A DNA stretch of 19,878 nt from Saprospiraceae bacterium (GCA_016714085.1 JADJNW010000010.1:1-19878); one strand, 5' to 3'; counted from the stretch's first letter, positions 7,167-15,888 are shown. Notes: generated by a model not told the origin, from the letters alone. A program made the numbers and translations.

Positions 7167-7610
7167 TTAAAATTTAAAAGGCTCCGGTTTCTGCGCTTCG
7201 TGCGGATGCTCCGTTCCTTCGTACAAAAATAATTTTTTAATCATTGCCCTGCCCAATTTCGTTTTTGGCAGCATCCCTTTGATCGCTGTTTCCAAGATAG
7301 CAAGCGGCTTCTTGTCCATCAAATCCTTAGCAACGATGCGTTTCTGACCACCCGGGTAACCAGAATAAGTGATGTATTCCTTTTGATCCATTTTTGAACC
7401 GGTAAAACGCACTTTTTCTGCATTCAACACGATCACATAATCGCCGGTATCCGTGTGTGGCGTATAAGAAGGCTTGTGCTTGCCGCGCAACACGCTCGCG
7501 ATGCGCGTACACAGGCGACCCACCGTTTCGCCATCGGCATCAATCACGTACCACTTATGCTCTACCTCCTCTTTCTTCGCCGACTTGGTTCTATAGCTCA
7601 GTGTATCCAC
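7167..7610 (-). CDS. rplM: 50S ribosomal protein L13
   Basis: Early-assembling protein of the large ribosomal subunit. The frame is intact, 147 residues, the usual Bacteroidota length. It starts MDTLSYRTKSAKKEEVEHKW and shows WYVIDADGETVGRLCTRIAS, LRGKHKPSYTPHTDTGDYVIV, SGYPGG and GMLPKTKLGRAM, all conserved L13 elements. It is the first gene of the operon rplM-rpsI-rpsB-tsf, with a strong Bacteroidota-type promoter about 90 bases upstream and a hairpin in the leader. Confidence 0.97.
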   Translation of the reverse strand: MDTLSYRTKSAKKEEVEHKWYVIDADGETVGRLCTRIASVLRGKHKPSYTPHTDTGDYVIVLNAEKVRFTGSKMDQKEYITYSGYPGGQKRIVAKDLMDKKPLAILETAIKGMLPKTKLGRAMIKKLFLYEGTEHPHEAQKPEPFKF

Positions 7611-7654
7611 TGTTTTATGAGTTTAAATTGTGATAAAAACACTTGATCGTTCTC

Positions 7655-7694
7655 TAAAAAAACCTCGTCAGAAAACCCCTTCTGAAAAGGCGAG
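7655..7694 (-). promoter_or_regulatory. Leader hairpin with T-run ahead of rplM
   Basis: Just downstream of the predicted transcription start, the minus strand can fold as CAGAA (7673-7669) pairing TTCTG (7684-7680), with outer arms CTCG/CGAG (7667-7664 and 7694-7691), followed by a T7 run (7662-7656). The shape resembles an intrinsic terminator or attenuator at the very 5' end of the ribosomal operon message. Regulation by a ribosomal protein is possible but purely inferred; the outer arm may lie at or before the start site. Confidence 0.4.
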
Positions 7695-7696
7695 TG

Positions 7697-7728
7697 CAAA
7701 GGTAATTTTCTTTCTTTCAATTTGCAAA
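7697..7728 (-). promoter_or_regulatory. Bacteroidota-type promoter of the rplM operon
   Basis: On the minus strand TTTG (7728-7725) is followed after 20 bases by TACCTTTG (7704-7697), an exact match to the Bacteroidota housekeeping form TTTG / TAnnTTTG. Transcription would start near 7690 and give a leader of about 80 bases before the rplM ATG at 7610. Confidence 0.75.
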
Positions 7729-7838
7729 CATTTTTTCTAAAAAAGTAGAACCCAAAAATCATAAATGCTTGAAACACAGTAAAAATTTCGCACAAAAAAA
7801 TTATAGGCTCAAAAATTGCCAAACCTTCAACAAAAACT

Positions 7839-10467
7839 TCAAAAGCTAAGGCGGATAATCAATTTCCCTTGCCCGATTTTAGAATTTCCACCAAGAACAG
7901 CATAATAATAAATGCCTGCTGTCATTTTTTGTAAAGAAATATTTTCGATATTAGCAAACAATGGCTGGTTCAAGACTTGCCGCCCAAGGGCATCATAAAG
8001 TATAAAACGCAGATTGTCAGTGTCTTTTGAGAGGATATTTAGTTCTTCGCGCTGGCTGACGGGATTCGGAAATACATAAAATCCGCTTTTACCTTCATAA
8101 TAAATACTGGCAGATTCGGAGTATAAAATAGCGCCATTATTTAGATTTACGCGGGCGCGATACGTATTAATGCCGGGCTTTAAATTGATATCAGAAAATT
8201 GAAATAAAGGCTGATCCGAAGCAGGAACAGTAGCAATAGGAATATAATTACCGGATTCCAGTTTTTCAAAAACGATATTATTTACTTCATAACTCGTGCC
8301 GAGTAATAATTGTAATAAAGCGTTGTCGTCTATCAAATCAGCTAAAAAATTGCGAATATAACAAGCCGTACCCTGATTTTCATATTGAATAGCATAACTT
8401 TTCATTCCATTATACGAATCGCTCAGAACAGCTGCTACGGCTATATAAGGCGATGGATAAATATTTTTATACAATATAACAAAAGTATCATTAGTCGTAA
8501 TAATCGGTGTGAGGTATTCGCTTTCCAGAGTGTAAATAATATAATTGTTTGCATCCGAATTTGCATCCCAATATAATAAAGTAGAATCCGGACAATTAAA
8601 ACCTACTTTTAAACTTAAAGGCTGGGACAATGTAAATATTTCAGAAAGATAAATATGATTGTCATGCGTCAAGCGCAACTGAGCAGTAGCAAGGGCTTCC
8701 GGTGATTGCCAGCGATAATAACCGTGTTTTAAATCCGCATTTTCGGCGATTAATTCCCAGGATGCTCCATTATTTATAGAATATTCAAGTGTATTATTAT
8801 TTTCATTTAATGTTGTTTCCCAACGCAATATGGCAGTTTCACCTGCGAGGATATTATCATCTTTAGCTGGAAATCCCCATTGAAAATAATTAAGTGTATC
8901 AAATTGATAAACAATAGAAAACTCTTGAAAATTTGTTGTTATATTAAATCCATTTACTTGAATATCATAATTGCCGGGGATAGGATTTTCTAGCGTAATT
9001 TGCTCCACATTATTTAAATGATCAGCTTTTCGGGTGGGTAATTGTGATAAAGAATCAGGATGCGGAAAATGATTCAGTACCCAGGGTAGCCAGTTTTGTT
9101 GGCTTGCGGCGTGATATAATATTATATCCAAATCATTTACCAATGCTTTTTCAGCGTTTGGGGCGGTTGGGATATCCGACCACGCTAATGTAATTTTAAG
9201 GTTTTTAGCATTTGTTGGAATATTGATTGGGAAAGTTAAAGTTTCACCCTTTGTTATAATTTCATTATAATATTGCTTTTGTTGTAATATTTGCATTGCA
9301 CGCCAGGCATTGGCGCGCGCCGTAGCCGGATTCAAAATCAATTCCCGAATTCCCAACATCGTCGGCGCTATTAATAAGCGTCGCTTTTATTAAAGCAGCG
9401 GGCGGATTTTTATCATTATTTAAAGTTTTATAAGCTTCTTGTAATAATAATGTAATACCCGATACCATGGCCGCCGCACCGGAGCTACCATCCAAGCCAA
9501 AAGCAACCAATTCCGGCTTTACCCGGCCATCGTAGGCAGGGCCTTTAGAGCTTAATATTGGTACAATTCCTATCGAATCCATAGAACCTACGGATAAAGA
9601 ATTTTTAGACATTTTAAAACTGCCTGTAATATTAGCATAGCCTTCTATATTTTTGTAATTCCCAATGGTATCACTTGCGTTTCCGCGGTTGCCTGAAGAA
9701 AAAATATGTAATAATTTCGGGCGATTTATTACACTTGCATCATAAGCTGCGGCATCTGCACCGTAATAGTTTTCAATACCGACACCATAAGAGTGATTTT
9801 GAACAGAAATATTTAATGTATCATAATAATTTGGATTTTCAGGTATCAAGAATTCAAAATCGGCGGAAGTAAGATGAGCACCCCAGGCTACGCCCTTGCC
9901 GGAATAAAAAGTATTGCCACCGCCACCGATAATAGAAGACATGATGGTCGCGTGTGTGGAAAGCTTGCCCGAAGCCGCGTCAGATAAGAGGATTCGCCCA
10001 GCGAAATCAATATCTTCCAGATCAAAATCCTCTTCTTTGACGGAGACGGTTTGCTCGTTGCCATTGAGATTTGGATAAACGCTATGCACCAGATTTACTT
10101 TATTGGCGCTTATATCAAAAAAAGATACGGCGCTTTCCACTTGGGGCTGGCGATCGGCGCGATCAATAAAAACAACTAAATGAGAATGTAATAATTTTTC
10201 ATAAATAACACTAAAAGAGGCGTTTAGGAATATAATATTTGCTTCGGGATATGCGCGATAAGCGGCATTTTCCAGATTATTTTCTTTTAAGAATTGCTGA
10301 AAAGCAGTAAGATCGGTGACTTTGAGCATCCATTTTTGCGATTCATCGGAGCGCTGCATCAATTGATTGCGCAAGGGTGGGGCTAATTTTTGTTTTGCAT
10401 TCAAAGTGGTTTGAGCCGGCATGGACTCCCAGATCAATAGAAGAATTGTAATCATCAATAACCGCAT
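7839..10467 (-). CDS. T9SS-secreted subtilisin-like (S8) serine peptidase, one frameshift
   Basis: About 875 residues. A signal peptide (MRLLMITILLLIWESMPAQ) opens the protein. The S8 domain shows the His motif STHATIMSSI (H172), an NHSYG segment (about 224-228), the oxyanion Asn in FSSGNRG (N260) and the Ser motif GSSGAAAMVSG (S329). Where the family has D-x-G, this protein reads VSVKEEDFDLEDIDF: the aligned residue is Glu145. After the frame break near 9312 (one surplus C; joined reading ESGYGARNAWRAMQIL) come a beta-rich P/fibronectin-like region and a type A T9SS sorting domain from FYVFPNPVSQREEL to KLIIRLSF. It is thus exported through the Sec system and type IX secretion and is cell-surface or released. 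No terminator was found between it and the rplM promoter. Whether it is proteolytically active is open. Confidence 0.92.
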
Positions 10468-10830
10468 AGCCGTCGATTCGCTTCGTGAAAGAATATTTTC
10501 TCAAACAAAGTAAAAAGGTTTTGTTCATAGAAAATACCTAAAAGAATTAAATTTTTCATAAATGGGTTTTAGTGAAATTAATATACTGTTTTTTTACCGG
10601 GAAATCTCGAAATCCTAATGGAATTAGTAGCTTACAGGGATTGTTTCTTGAATTTTATCTACAATAATTGCTATTTTATTGAGATTTGAATACAGTTTAA
10701 CTCATTTTTTAGAAAAATTCAAAAAAAATTTTTTATCGAAAATAAAGGACTACGCAACATATCTTTTTATGAAAAAATCTTCTATGTTTGCATTTGTACA
10801 AAAGACAGCAATTAAAAGATCAACACTTAA

Positions 10831-11038
10831 AACCCCCGTCCCCCAGAAACAAGCACTTCGACAACAACATTCAAACGTTCATCCGACGCTACAATCATTT
10901 TGGGTATCATTATTCCGTTCCAATGTTTTGCACTGGAAGCGGAAATGATGGTAATCATTTGATTGTTTAATAAAATATTTTTTAACATAAAATGCTCATC
11001 AAGGCCTTTTATATCAAGCGGGATGCTTGAATTATTTG
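10831..11038 (-). pseudogene. Short unknown open frame, possible gene remnant
   Basis: The minus strand carries about 69 open codons ending at a TAA (10831): NRTLIANNSSIPLDIKGLDE, then MLKNILLNNQMITIISASS, KHWNGIMIPKMIVASDE and VVVEVLVSGGRGF. The composition is protein-like, but the frame has no start except an internal ATG, and upstream DNA is closed in all frames. I do not recognise it. It may be the tail of a decayed gene or a frameshifted small gene. Confidence 0.25.
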
Positions 11039-11222
11039 CTATGAGTGTTCTATTCTAACCCTGAAAGACCAACAATTCACACACCACACATCCGCTTTAA
11101 AGAAACGGTTAATACTTGTCAAATTTCTTCTTCTGTAAAAGTGCAGATGAAGGATTTTAATGTTTGTCGTAATTTATTACATTGTAAATTAAAATCCAAT
11201 TCATTATCTCTTGACCAACCCT

Positions 11223-11266
11223 ATAAGGTTTTTTGAAACCTTATAAGGTTATAGTAAAAACCTTAT
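11223..11266. repeat. Palindromic ATAAGGTT/AACCTTAT hairpin group
   Basis: Four alternating copies of an 8-base arm: ataaggttt (11223-11231), aaaccttat (11236-11244), ataaggtt (11243-11250) and aaccttat (11259-11266). Any neighbouring pair can form a hairpin. Similar AAACCTT-AAGGTTT palindromes are common between genes of Bacteroidota (from memory). It sits about 60 bases before the metalloprotease start and could be a mobile palindrome or a regulatory stem. Confidence 0.6.
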
Positions 11267-11327
11267 TTCATATTGTAATTATTTAATTCGATTTTATATT
11301 TATTCACTAATCAATTACACTTAAAGT

Positions 11328-12146
11328 ATGAAAAAGTTAATCAACACATTTGCAGTGCTTACGCTGCTTTTTGCAGGCTTCAACTCCTGTACGCAAGACG
11401 ACTCAACGACTAGCATTAATGATGAAATTTCAAATGCGGTATTGGAGCAAATCAAAGCCTTGGGTTTTGGCACGGATAATGTCATCAAAGAGGACGATCA
11501 TTACATTGTGGAAGGCGACATTATTTTGCACAAGCGTGACCTCGAAGAAGGTGCACACAAGCAAACACTCCTACGTATTGCCGGGGTAGAGCAGTATCAC
11601 ACTTTTAATCTGGTGACTGGCTTGCCTCGCACCATTGTTGTGACTACCAGCGGAAGTGGTATTACTACTCGGCTTTCCAATGCCATCAATGGCGCTATTG
11701 CTCGCTACAATGCTGAAGGTCTGGGACTTACTTTTGTACGCGGTGGCACAAGTGGCGGTGGCAATATCAACATTCGTGTGGTGAATACGCGCCAGTACAT
11801 TGCTTCTGCAGGCTTCCCAACGAGCAGTGGTAATCCTTACGGCACTATTAGCTATGCCAAAACTTATGCTTCTAATACTTATAGCGAGAATTTTATGACG
11901 ACAGTGGTCGCTCATGAAATGGGACATTGTATCGGCTTCCGCCATACGGATTGGATGAATCGCTCTTATAGCTGCGGTGGTTCTGCCGTAAATGAAGGTC
12001 AATCAACTACTGGGGTAGGCGCAGTACTCATTCCTGGTACACCAAGTGGCCCTGACTCAGGCTCCTGGATGCTGGCTTGCTTGAGCGCTACAACAAATCG
12101 CCCGTTCAACAATAATGACAAAACGGCTTTGGATTATTTGTATTAA
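11328..12146 (+). CDS. M57-type zinc metalloprotease, lipoprotein
   Basis: An intact 272-residue frame. A lipoprotein signal (MKKLINTFAVLTLLFAGFNSC) puts the acylated Cys at 21, so the mature protein is membrane-anchored in the envelope. The catalytic domain carries VVAHEMGHCIGFRHTDWMNR, a metzincin-type HExxHxxGxxH site (H196, E197, H200, H206), followed by RSYSCGGS. This is the pattern of the M57 (HEIGH-type) peptidases common in Bacteroidota. The preceding TFVRGG/GGGNINIRVV segments fit the usual beta-strands before the zinc helix. The substrate is unknown. It is a single gene with its own terminator at 12174-12214. No frameshift is present, in contrast with many neighbours. Confidence 0.9.
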   Translation: MKKLINTFAVLTLLFAGFNSCTQDDSTTSINDEISNAVLEQIKALGFGTDNVIKEDDHYIVEGDIILHKRDLEEGAHKQTLLRIAGVEQYHTFNLVTGLPRTIVVTTSGSGITTRLSNAINGAIARYNAEGLGLTFVRGGTSGGGNINIRVVNTRQYIASAGFPTSSGNPYGTISYAKTYASNTYSENFMTTVVAHEMGHCIGFRHTDWMNRSYSCGGSAVNEGQSTTGVGAVLIPGTPSGPDSGSWMLACLSATTNRPFNNNDKTALDYLY

Positions 12147-12173
12147 TATCAAGAATTTAATAGGATTTTAATG

Positions 12174-12214
12174 AATAACCCTTCTGTCTCTTACGGCGGA
12201 AGGGTTATTTATTT
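12174..12214 (+). terminator. Terminator after the M57 protease
   Basis: An 11-base stem, aataacccttc (12174-12184) with gaagggttatt (12199-12209), followed by a T-rich tail (tattttat). The arms and loop closely match the hairpin at 17405-17435 read on the other strand, so both belong to one sequence family. Confidence 0.75.
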
Positions 12215-12250
12215 TATATAATCTTATCAAAATGTAATTTGGTCGAAGGT

Positions 12251-12283
12251 TTTGCTTTAATTTTTATGTTTTTGGTACATTTG
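12251..12283 (+). promoter_or_regulatory. Bacteroidota-type promoter of the DUF3667 gene
   Basis: TTTG (12251-12254), a 21-base spacer, then TACATTTG (12276-12283): a full match to the TTTG / TAnnTTTG form. Transcription near 12290 would exclude the ATG at 12239 and points to the start codon at 12305. Confidence 0.65.
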
Positions 12284-12304
12284 AGAAATGAAGCAATTGC
12301 AAAT

Positions 12305-12988
12305 ATGAAAGTTCCAGAAACAATGCCCGTCAAACGTATCACTTTGCAAGGTGTTGGTGAAGAAATGTTTGCCCAATTCAACCTTGAAAAAGGACTGGGT
12401 TATACCGTTTGGCAGCTCATCGCCGCGCCGGGCAAAGCCATACGGGAGTATCTATTTGAAGATCGCAGCCGCATGATGCGGCCGCTCAACTTGGTTTTAT
12501 TGGTGGTAGCGATCACTACTTTCATTTCTTTGCGCTATCTTCCCAATGATGCTGTAATGGAGAACGAGTTACAAAGTAGCAATTTACCTGCTTCTTTAAT
12601 CCCTGCTATGTCCTTGTTTTTAAAACTGAGCCGTCAATATTTTAATTTAATGTTATTGAGCGGATTACCCGCGATTAGTTTAGGAACTTATTTAATTTTT
12701 AGAGATCGTGGATTAAATTATGCCGAACATTTAGTAATTAATATGTATATCTTTGCAACACAGACGATTTTATATCTTCCTTTATTACCATTTTTAAATA
12801 AAATTCCTTGGCTCAGCGTCATAGTATATATTTTGAATATTGGATATATTTTATATGCCATTATGCGCATTTTCGAAATTCGCTTTCTGGAGACACTCTG
12901 GAGACTCATTGTAGCATACCTGATTGCACAATTCGTACAACTTTTCTTTTTTGGAATTTTGATTCTGATTTTTTGGTTTTTATTATAA
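12305..12988 (+). CDS. DUF3667-like polytopic membrane protein
   Basis: About 227 residues from the ATG at 12305; the longer frame from 12239 overlaps the promoter and is rejected. The N-terminal half has the DUF3667 pattern: a short soluble lead, then LEKGLGYTVWQLIAAPGKAI and YLFEDRSRMMRPLNLVLLVV (T-V-W, P-G-x-x-I-R-x-Y, R-x-x-x-M-x-P). About five hydrophobic segments follow, including NLVLLVVAITTFI, YFNLMLLSGLPAISLG, TILYLPLLPFL and the C-terminal VQLFFFGILILIFWFLL. The molecular function of this family is not known to me. The GNAT gene begins 7 bases after its stop, so the two are probably co-transcribed. Confidence 0.7.
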   Translation: MKVPETMPVKRITLQGVGEEMFAQFNLEKGLGYTVWQLIAAPGKAIREYLFEDRSRMMRPLNLVLLVVAITTFISLRYLPNDAVMENELQSSNLPASLIPAMSLFLKLSRQYFNLMLLSGLPAISLGTYLIFRDRGLNYAEHLVINMYIFATQTILYLPLLPFLNKIPWLSVIVYILNIGYILYAIMRIFEIRFLETLWRLIVAYLIAQFVQLFFFGILILIFWFLL

Positions 12989-12995
12989 AAAATAA

Positions 12996-13533
12996 ATGAC
13001 TGAAATAAAATCCGAACGCTTTCTGCTGCGTCCCTGGCGCAAAACGGATCTTCCGACTTTGGTGAAATATGCTAATAATAAAAAAATAGCCGATCATTTG
13101 CGTGATGGATTCCCTTTTCCTTATACCGAAAAAGATGGGCGAGCTTTTATAAAATGCCACGAAAGCCAAGCCTATCAATATTTTTGCCATAGAAGTCGAA
13201 GGCGAAGCGGTGGGTTCAATTGGTTTTTTTATGCAATATGATGTACACCGACTCAATGCAGAGATTGGGTATTGGCTGGCGGAACCCCTTTGGGGCAAAG
13301 GCATTATGCCGGAAGTGATTCGACTTTTTTCAAAATATATATTTGAAAACTATTATGTAATTCGCTTATATGCAGAAACTTTTGCATCTAATATTGCCTC
13401 GCACCGAGTTTTGGAGAAGGCAGGATTTGTAAGGGAAGCGGTATTAAAAAATAGCATTATCAAGAATGGTAAACTCGAAAACGAAGTTATTTACTCCATG
13501 CTTCGGCCTGATTATAATAATTTTGAAAACTAA
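12996..13533 (+). CDS. GNAT-family acetyltransferase, RimJ/RimL-like (one frameshift)
   Basis: Likely transfers an acetyl group from acetyl-CoA to an amine; relatives modify ribosomal protein N-termini or small molecules. The N-terminal part reads MTEIKSERFLLRPWRKTDL and ANNKKIADHLRDGFPFPYTE. The second part reads VEGEAVGSIGFFMQYDVHR, IGYWLAEPLWGKGIMPEV (the acetyl-CoA-binding G-x-G region) and FASNIASHRVLEKAGF, the standard C-terminal GNAT motif. The frames part near 13150-13156; dropping one base gives AFIK followed by ATKAKPINIFAIEVEG. The joined length is about 178 residues, normal for this subgroup. The gene follows the DUF3667 gene with a 7-base gap. The substrate cannot be inferred. 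Confidence 0.9.
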
Positions 13534-13555
13534 ATATTTAATAAATAAAAACTAA

Positions 13556-13583
13556 ATAAAATCACCCGACCGAAGCCGGGTGA
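13556..13583 (-). terminator. Terminator between GNAT and CsbD genes
   Basis: A 7-base GC-rich stem tcacccg (13562-13568) with cgggtga (13577-13583), followed on the minus strand by TTTTATTTAG. It lies just past the CsbD stop and can end that transcript; it may also serve the converging GNAT gene. Confidence 0.75.
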
Positions 13584-13588
13584 AACGA

Positions 13589-13780
13589 TTACAGGTTATC
13601 AATCAATTCCTTGATTTCTTGTTTCGATTTTCCAAGCCGCTCCTGTAGCTTACCAATCAATTGTTCTTCCTTGCCTTCCACATAAGTGAGGTCATCATCT
13701 GTAAGTTCGCCATATTTAGCTTTTAACTTACCTTTGATTTGATGCCACTTGCCCTTGATTTGATCTGCTAATGCACTCAT
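13589..13780 (-). CDS. CsbD-family stress protein
   Basis: A small (63-residue) hydrophilic protein starting MSALADQIKGKWHQIKGK, followed by LKAKYGELTDDDLTYVEG and KEEQLIGKLQERLGKSK. This is the standard CsbD layout of charged helices with the G-K-W-x-Q-x-K-G-K motif. CsbD proteins accumulate in general stress (sigma-B dependent in Bacillus, from the literature), but their biochemical role is unclear. It has its own terminator and sits among other stress/envelope genes. The frame is intact. Confidence 0.9.
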   Translation of the reverse strand: MSALADQIKGKWHQIKGKLKAKYGELTDDDLTYVEGKEEQLIGKLQERLGKSKQEIKELIDNL

Positions 13781-13847
13781 AGTTAATGAATTTTGATTAA
13801 TAAAAATAATTTATATTATATGTTTGATAAAATAAACTTAAAAACAA

Positions 13848-13874
13848 CGAAGGCGGGAGAACCAAGATTCTCCC
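13848..13874 (-). terminator. Terminator after the coiled-coil lipoprotein
   Basis: A 7-base stem gggagaa (13855-13861) with ttctccc (13868-13874) and a 6-base loop. On the minus strand it is followed by CGCCTTCGTTGTTTTTAAG, so the T-run is offset. It is placed 31 bases past the stop of the gene at 13905. Confidence 0.6.
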
Positions 13875-13904
13875 AACCTCCATTCGGATGTAAGGAGGTA
13901 CATC

Positions 13905-14319
13905 CTATGAGTTTTCCTCGATCTCTCTGTCAATTTTATCAAGACTTCTCCTTACATCATTTTTAAAGTCCTGCCAACCCTCACGAATATTGTCGCCAAG
14001 CCGATCCAAATCTTCGGCTAATTCATTTCGCTGTACTTCCCATTTGTCTATTTGCTTTTGAATGTCGGCTTTGGCATTTTCCGAAGCGTTATTCAAATCG
14101 GCACGTAGCTTGTCGAGTTTTCGATCGATTTTTTCCTGCGCTTCTTCCATATCATGGCGAAGTTCTTCTTGTTCGGTGCGGAAAGCATCGCCGATCGCTT
14201 CACCTGCTTCTTCGATTTCTTCTTGTGCTTTTTCGGAATCCGATTTTTTGTTCGCAGGCGGTAAATGTTAGGAGTGCAAAAACGCACATGATTAAGAAAT
14301 TCAAATGAATATTTTTCAT
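13905..14319 (-). CDS. Coiled-coil envelope lipoprotein (one frameshift)
   Basis: The minus strand from ATG at 14319 reads MKNIHLNFLIMCVFALLTFTAC, a lipoprotein signal with Cys22. At the T run 14244-14249 (six A on the minus strand) one base is surplus; removing it joins CEQKSDSEKAQEEIEEAGEA to IGDAFRTEQEELRHDMEEA and the intact end MEEAQEKIDRKLDKLRADL ... EIEENS. About 137 residues in total. After the anchor, nearly everything is charged heptad-rich helix, so a long coiled coil attached to a membrane is expected. I do not assign a family. It lies in the stress/envelope cluster, between CsbD and a small membrane protein, each followed by its own hairpin. Confidence 0.75.
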
Positions 14320-14651
14320 AATGTTAAATTTTGTTTAAAAATCAGGATTAACTTTCTAATATTTTAGTAGAAACGATTTCGCTTTCGGAAATTATAATTA
14401 TTAAATAAACCAAAGGGAATTTGATTGATTTTAATTGACTGTTTATCAATTATTTAACTAATTTTATTTATTAATTAAACGGATACTTTATCAAGATGTT
14501 CAATGATAATTCAATTGATTTGAAATAAAATTGGGCGAAGTCAAAAAAGCCTCACCCAATCAGTAATCACCCGAACTGTAATAATATTTTTAGTTCATTA
14601 TAAAAACATAATAATATATTGAAAAAGGAGCATTTTTATTTACACAGAAGT
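14320..14651. other. Non-coding AT-rich spacer
   Basis: No gene seen. Very AT-rich with several AATTGATT/AATCAATT-like words and attaattaa palindromes. A hairpin attggg...cccaat with internal mismatches (14532-14563) is a weak terminator for the small membrane-protein gene at 14652. Promoters for the lipoprotein gene are expected in its left part but no clear consensus was found. Confidence 0.5.
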
Positions 14652-14846
14652 TTAATCTGCATTTGCGCTTCTGATAGATCGCACCAAACTAATGCCGGAA
14701 AGGAAGAAAAAAGCGCCTAAAATAGCGTAAGCCCAGGGATTGGTATTCGCAATTTGGAACTGTTTAAAAATACCAAAAATGCCCAGTGTTAATCCTATTC
14801 CTCCAATAATGATCAAAAAGCGCACCAAATATTTTTTAGTTTCCAT
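14652..14846 (-). CDS. Small two-helix membrane protein
   Basis: A 64-residue intact frame from an ATG at 14846. Two hydrophobic segments, FLIIIGGIGLTLGIFGIF (about residues 10-27) and AYAILGAFFFLSGISLV, are joined by a short polar turn, with a charged N-terminus (METKKYLVR) and a short C-terminal tail. I do not recognise the family. Its position in the stress/envelope cluster suggests a membrane-stress role, which is only an inference. Confidence 0.65.
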   Translation of the reverse strand: METKKYLVRFLIIIGGIGLTLGIFGIFKQFQIANTNPWAYAILGAFFFLSGISLVRSIRSANAD

Positions 14847-15093
14847 AAAAACATGTTAATTAAAATCCTGGATAATATAATATCCTTCTTGTTTTTATGT
14901 AAAAAGTATTTCATTTATAAATGTTCAATTCACGAGTGTAAAATTTTTTAAGGGAATGGCCAACCGGTTGATCTATTAATGCGTTATTAATAATGATGTA
15001 ATATTGAAGCGTTTTATTTTTTATATAGCTTCGGTGTTTTCCGGTTATAGTTGGTGCAAATGAATAAAAGCTGCGTTTTTAAAGGGAATTATT

Positions 15094-15282
15094 CTAATAA
15101 GATGGAGAAAATTTTGATAAAAAAACTAATTTTTGATATTTCAAGGAAATAAAACCAGATAAAGCTTCGTTATTATAGGGAACGCTTAAATTAGATGTCC
15201 TATTTGCCTGCATAAGGCTGTATATAAGCTCCTCAACAAAAATTTCCGCAGCGTGCAAATGCGCATATTTCAATTGGGTCAT
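15094..15282 (-). CDS. Possible small hypothetical protein
   Basis: A 62-residue frame with an ATG at 15282 and protein-like composition (MTQLKYAHLHAAEIFVEELI, then ANRTSNLSVPYNNEAL and GFISLKYQKLVFLS). It is divergent from the sigma-factor gene, with 89 bases between the starts. No family recognised. The remaining parts of 14847-15371 show no gene; the left part has only AT-rich sequence with an aaccggtt palindrome near 14963. Confidence 0.3.
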   Translation of the reverse strand: MTQLKYAHLHAAEIFVEELIYSLMQANRTSNLSVPYNNEALSGFISLKYQKLVFLSKFSPSY

Positions 15283-15371
15283 TAAGTCATTTTTTTAATC
15301 TTTTTACAAAAAGCATATCATAAACTTTGCTTTTTGACTATTAACCAATTTACTAACTAAAAAAAACAAAT

Positions 15372-15888
15372 ATGACACCCATTGAATTCAATGATCGGTA
15401 CGACCGACTGCAGGATTTACTTTTTGCATTTGCTATGAAATTGACTAAAAATTATGAAGATGCGAAAGATTTGATGCAGGAAACAGTAGCCAATGCTTAT
15501 GCCAATCGTCATCGCTTTACGATGGGCACTAATTTTAAAGCTTGGATCACGACGATTATGCGGAATGCTTTTATTAATGATTACAGAAAAAAACGCACCC
15601 GCAATCAAATAGAACAGCCGATTGAAGAAGTTGCTTATGCGGTTGAAAACATGAGATCGTCGAATCGTACGGACGCTGTGGTGATGATGAAAGACTTGCG
15701 TAGCCTGCTTAATAGCCTTGGACGATGAGCATCGTTTGCCATTCCTGATGTTTTATCAGGGCTATCAATATAATGAAATTGCGGATCATTTTGATTTGCC
15801 GATTGGTACTGTGAAAAGCCGGATCTTCTTTGCACGTAAGAAACTGAAATCAATGATTCAGGGACATTATGATACGGTGCGAGCATAA
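15372..15888 (+). CDS. ECF-type RNA polymerase sigma factor (one frameshift)
   Basis: Directs RNA polymerase to alternative promoters. The region-2 part reads LQDLLFAFAMKLTKNYEDA, KDLMQETVANAYANRHRF (the -10 recognition helix) and NFKAWITTIMRNAFINDYRK. At 15720-15721 a surplus G shifts the frame; removing it gives LLNSLDDEHRLPFLMFYQG, then YQYNEIADHFDLPIGTVKSR (region 4.2, helix-turn-helix) and IFFARKKLKSMIQGHY, with a stop at 15888. The joined length is 171 residues, typical. No anti-sigma gene is adjacent. Neighbouring stress-type genes (CsbD, DUF1328, YtxH) are plausible targets, but I could not find a shared promoter motif by eye. Confidence 0.92.

Larger units (their letters stand above)
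10468..11327. other. Gene-poor intergenic region
   Basis: AT-rich stretch between two divergently read secreted proteases. No gene is well supported. A possible minus-strand remnant at 10831-11038 and a hairpin group at 11223-11266 are listed separately. The 89-codon plus-strand frame at 10679-10948 has poor composition and no family resemblance. Confidence 0.5.

Noticed and set aside
12239..12304. Longer N-terminus for the DUF3667-like protein
   Set aside because: These codons overlap a full TTTG / TAnnTTTG promoter and would lie upstream of the transcription start; the ATG at 12305 fits the family.
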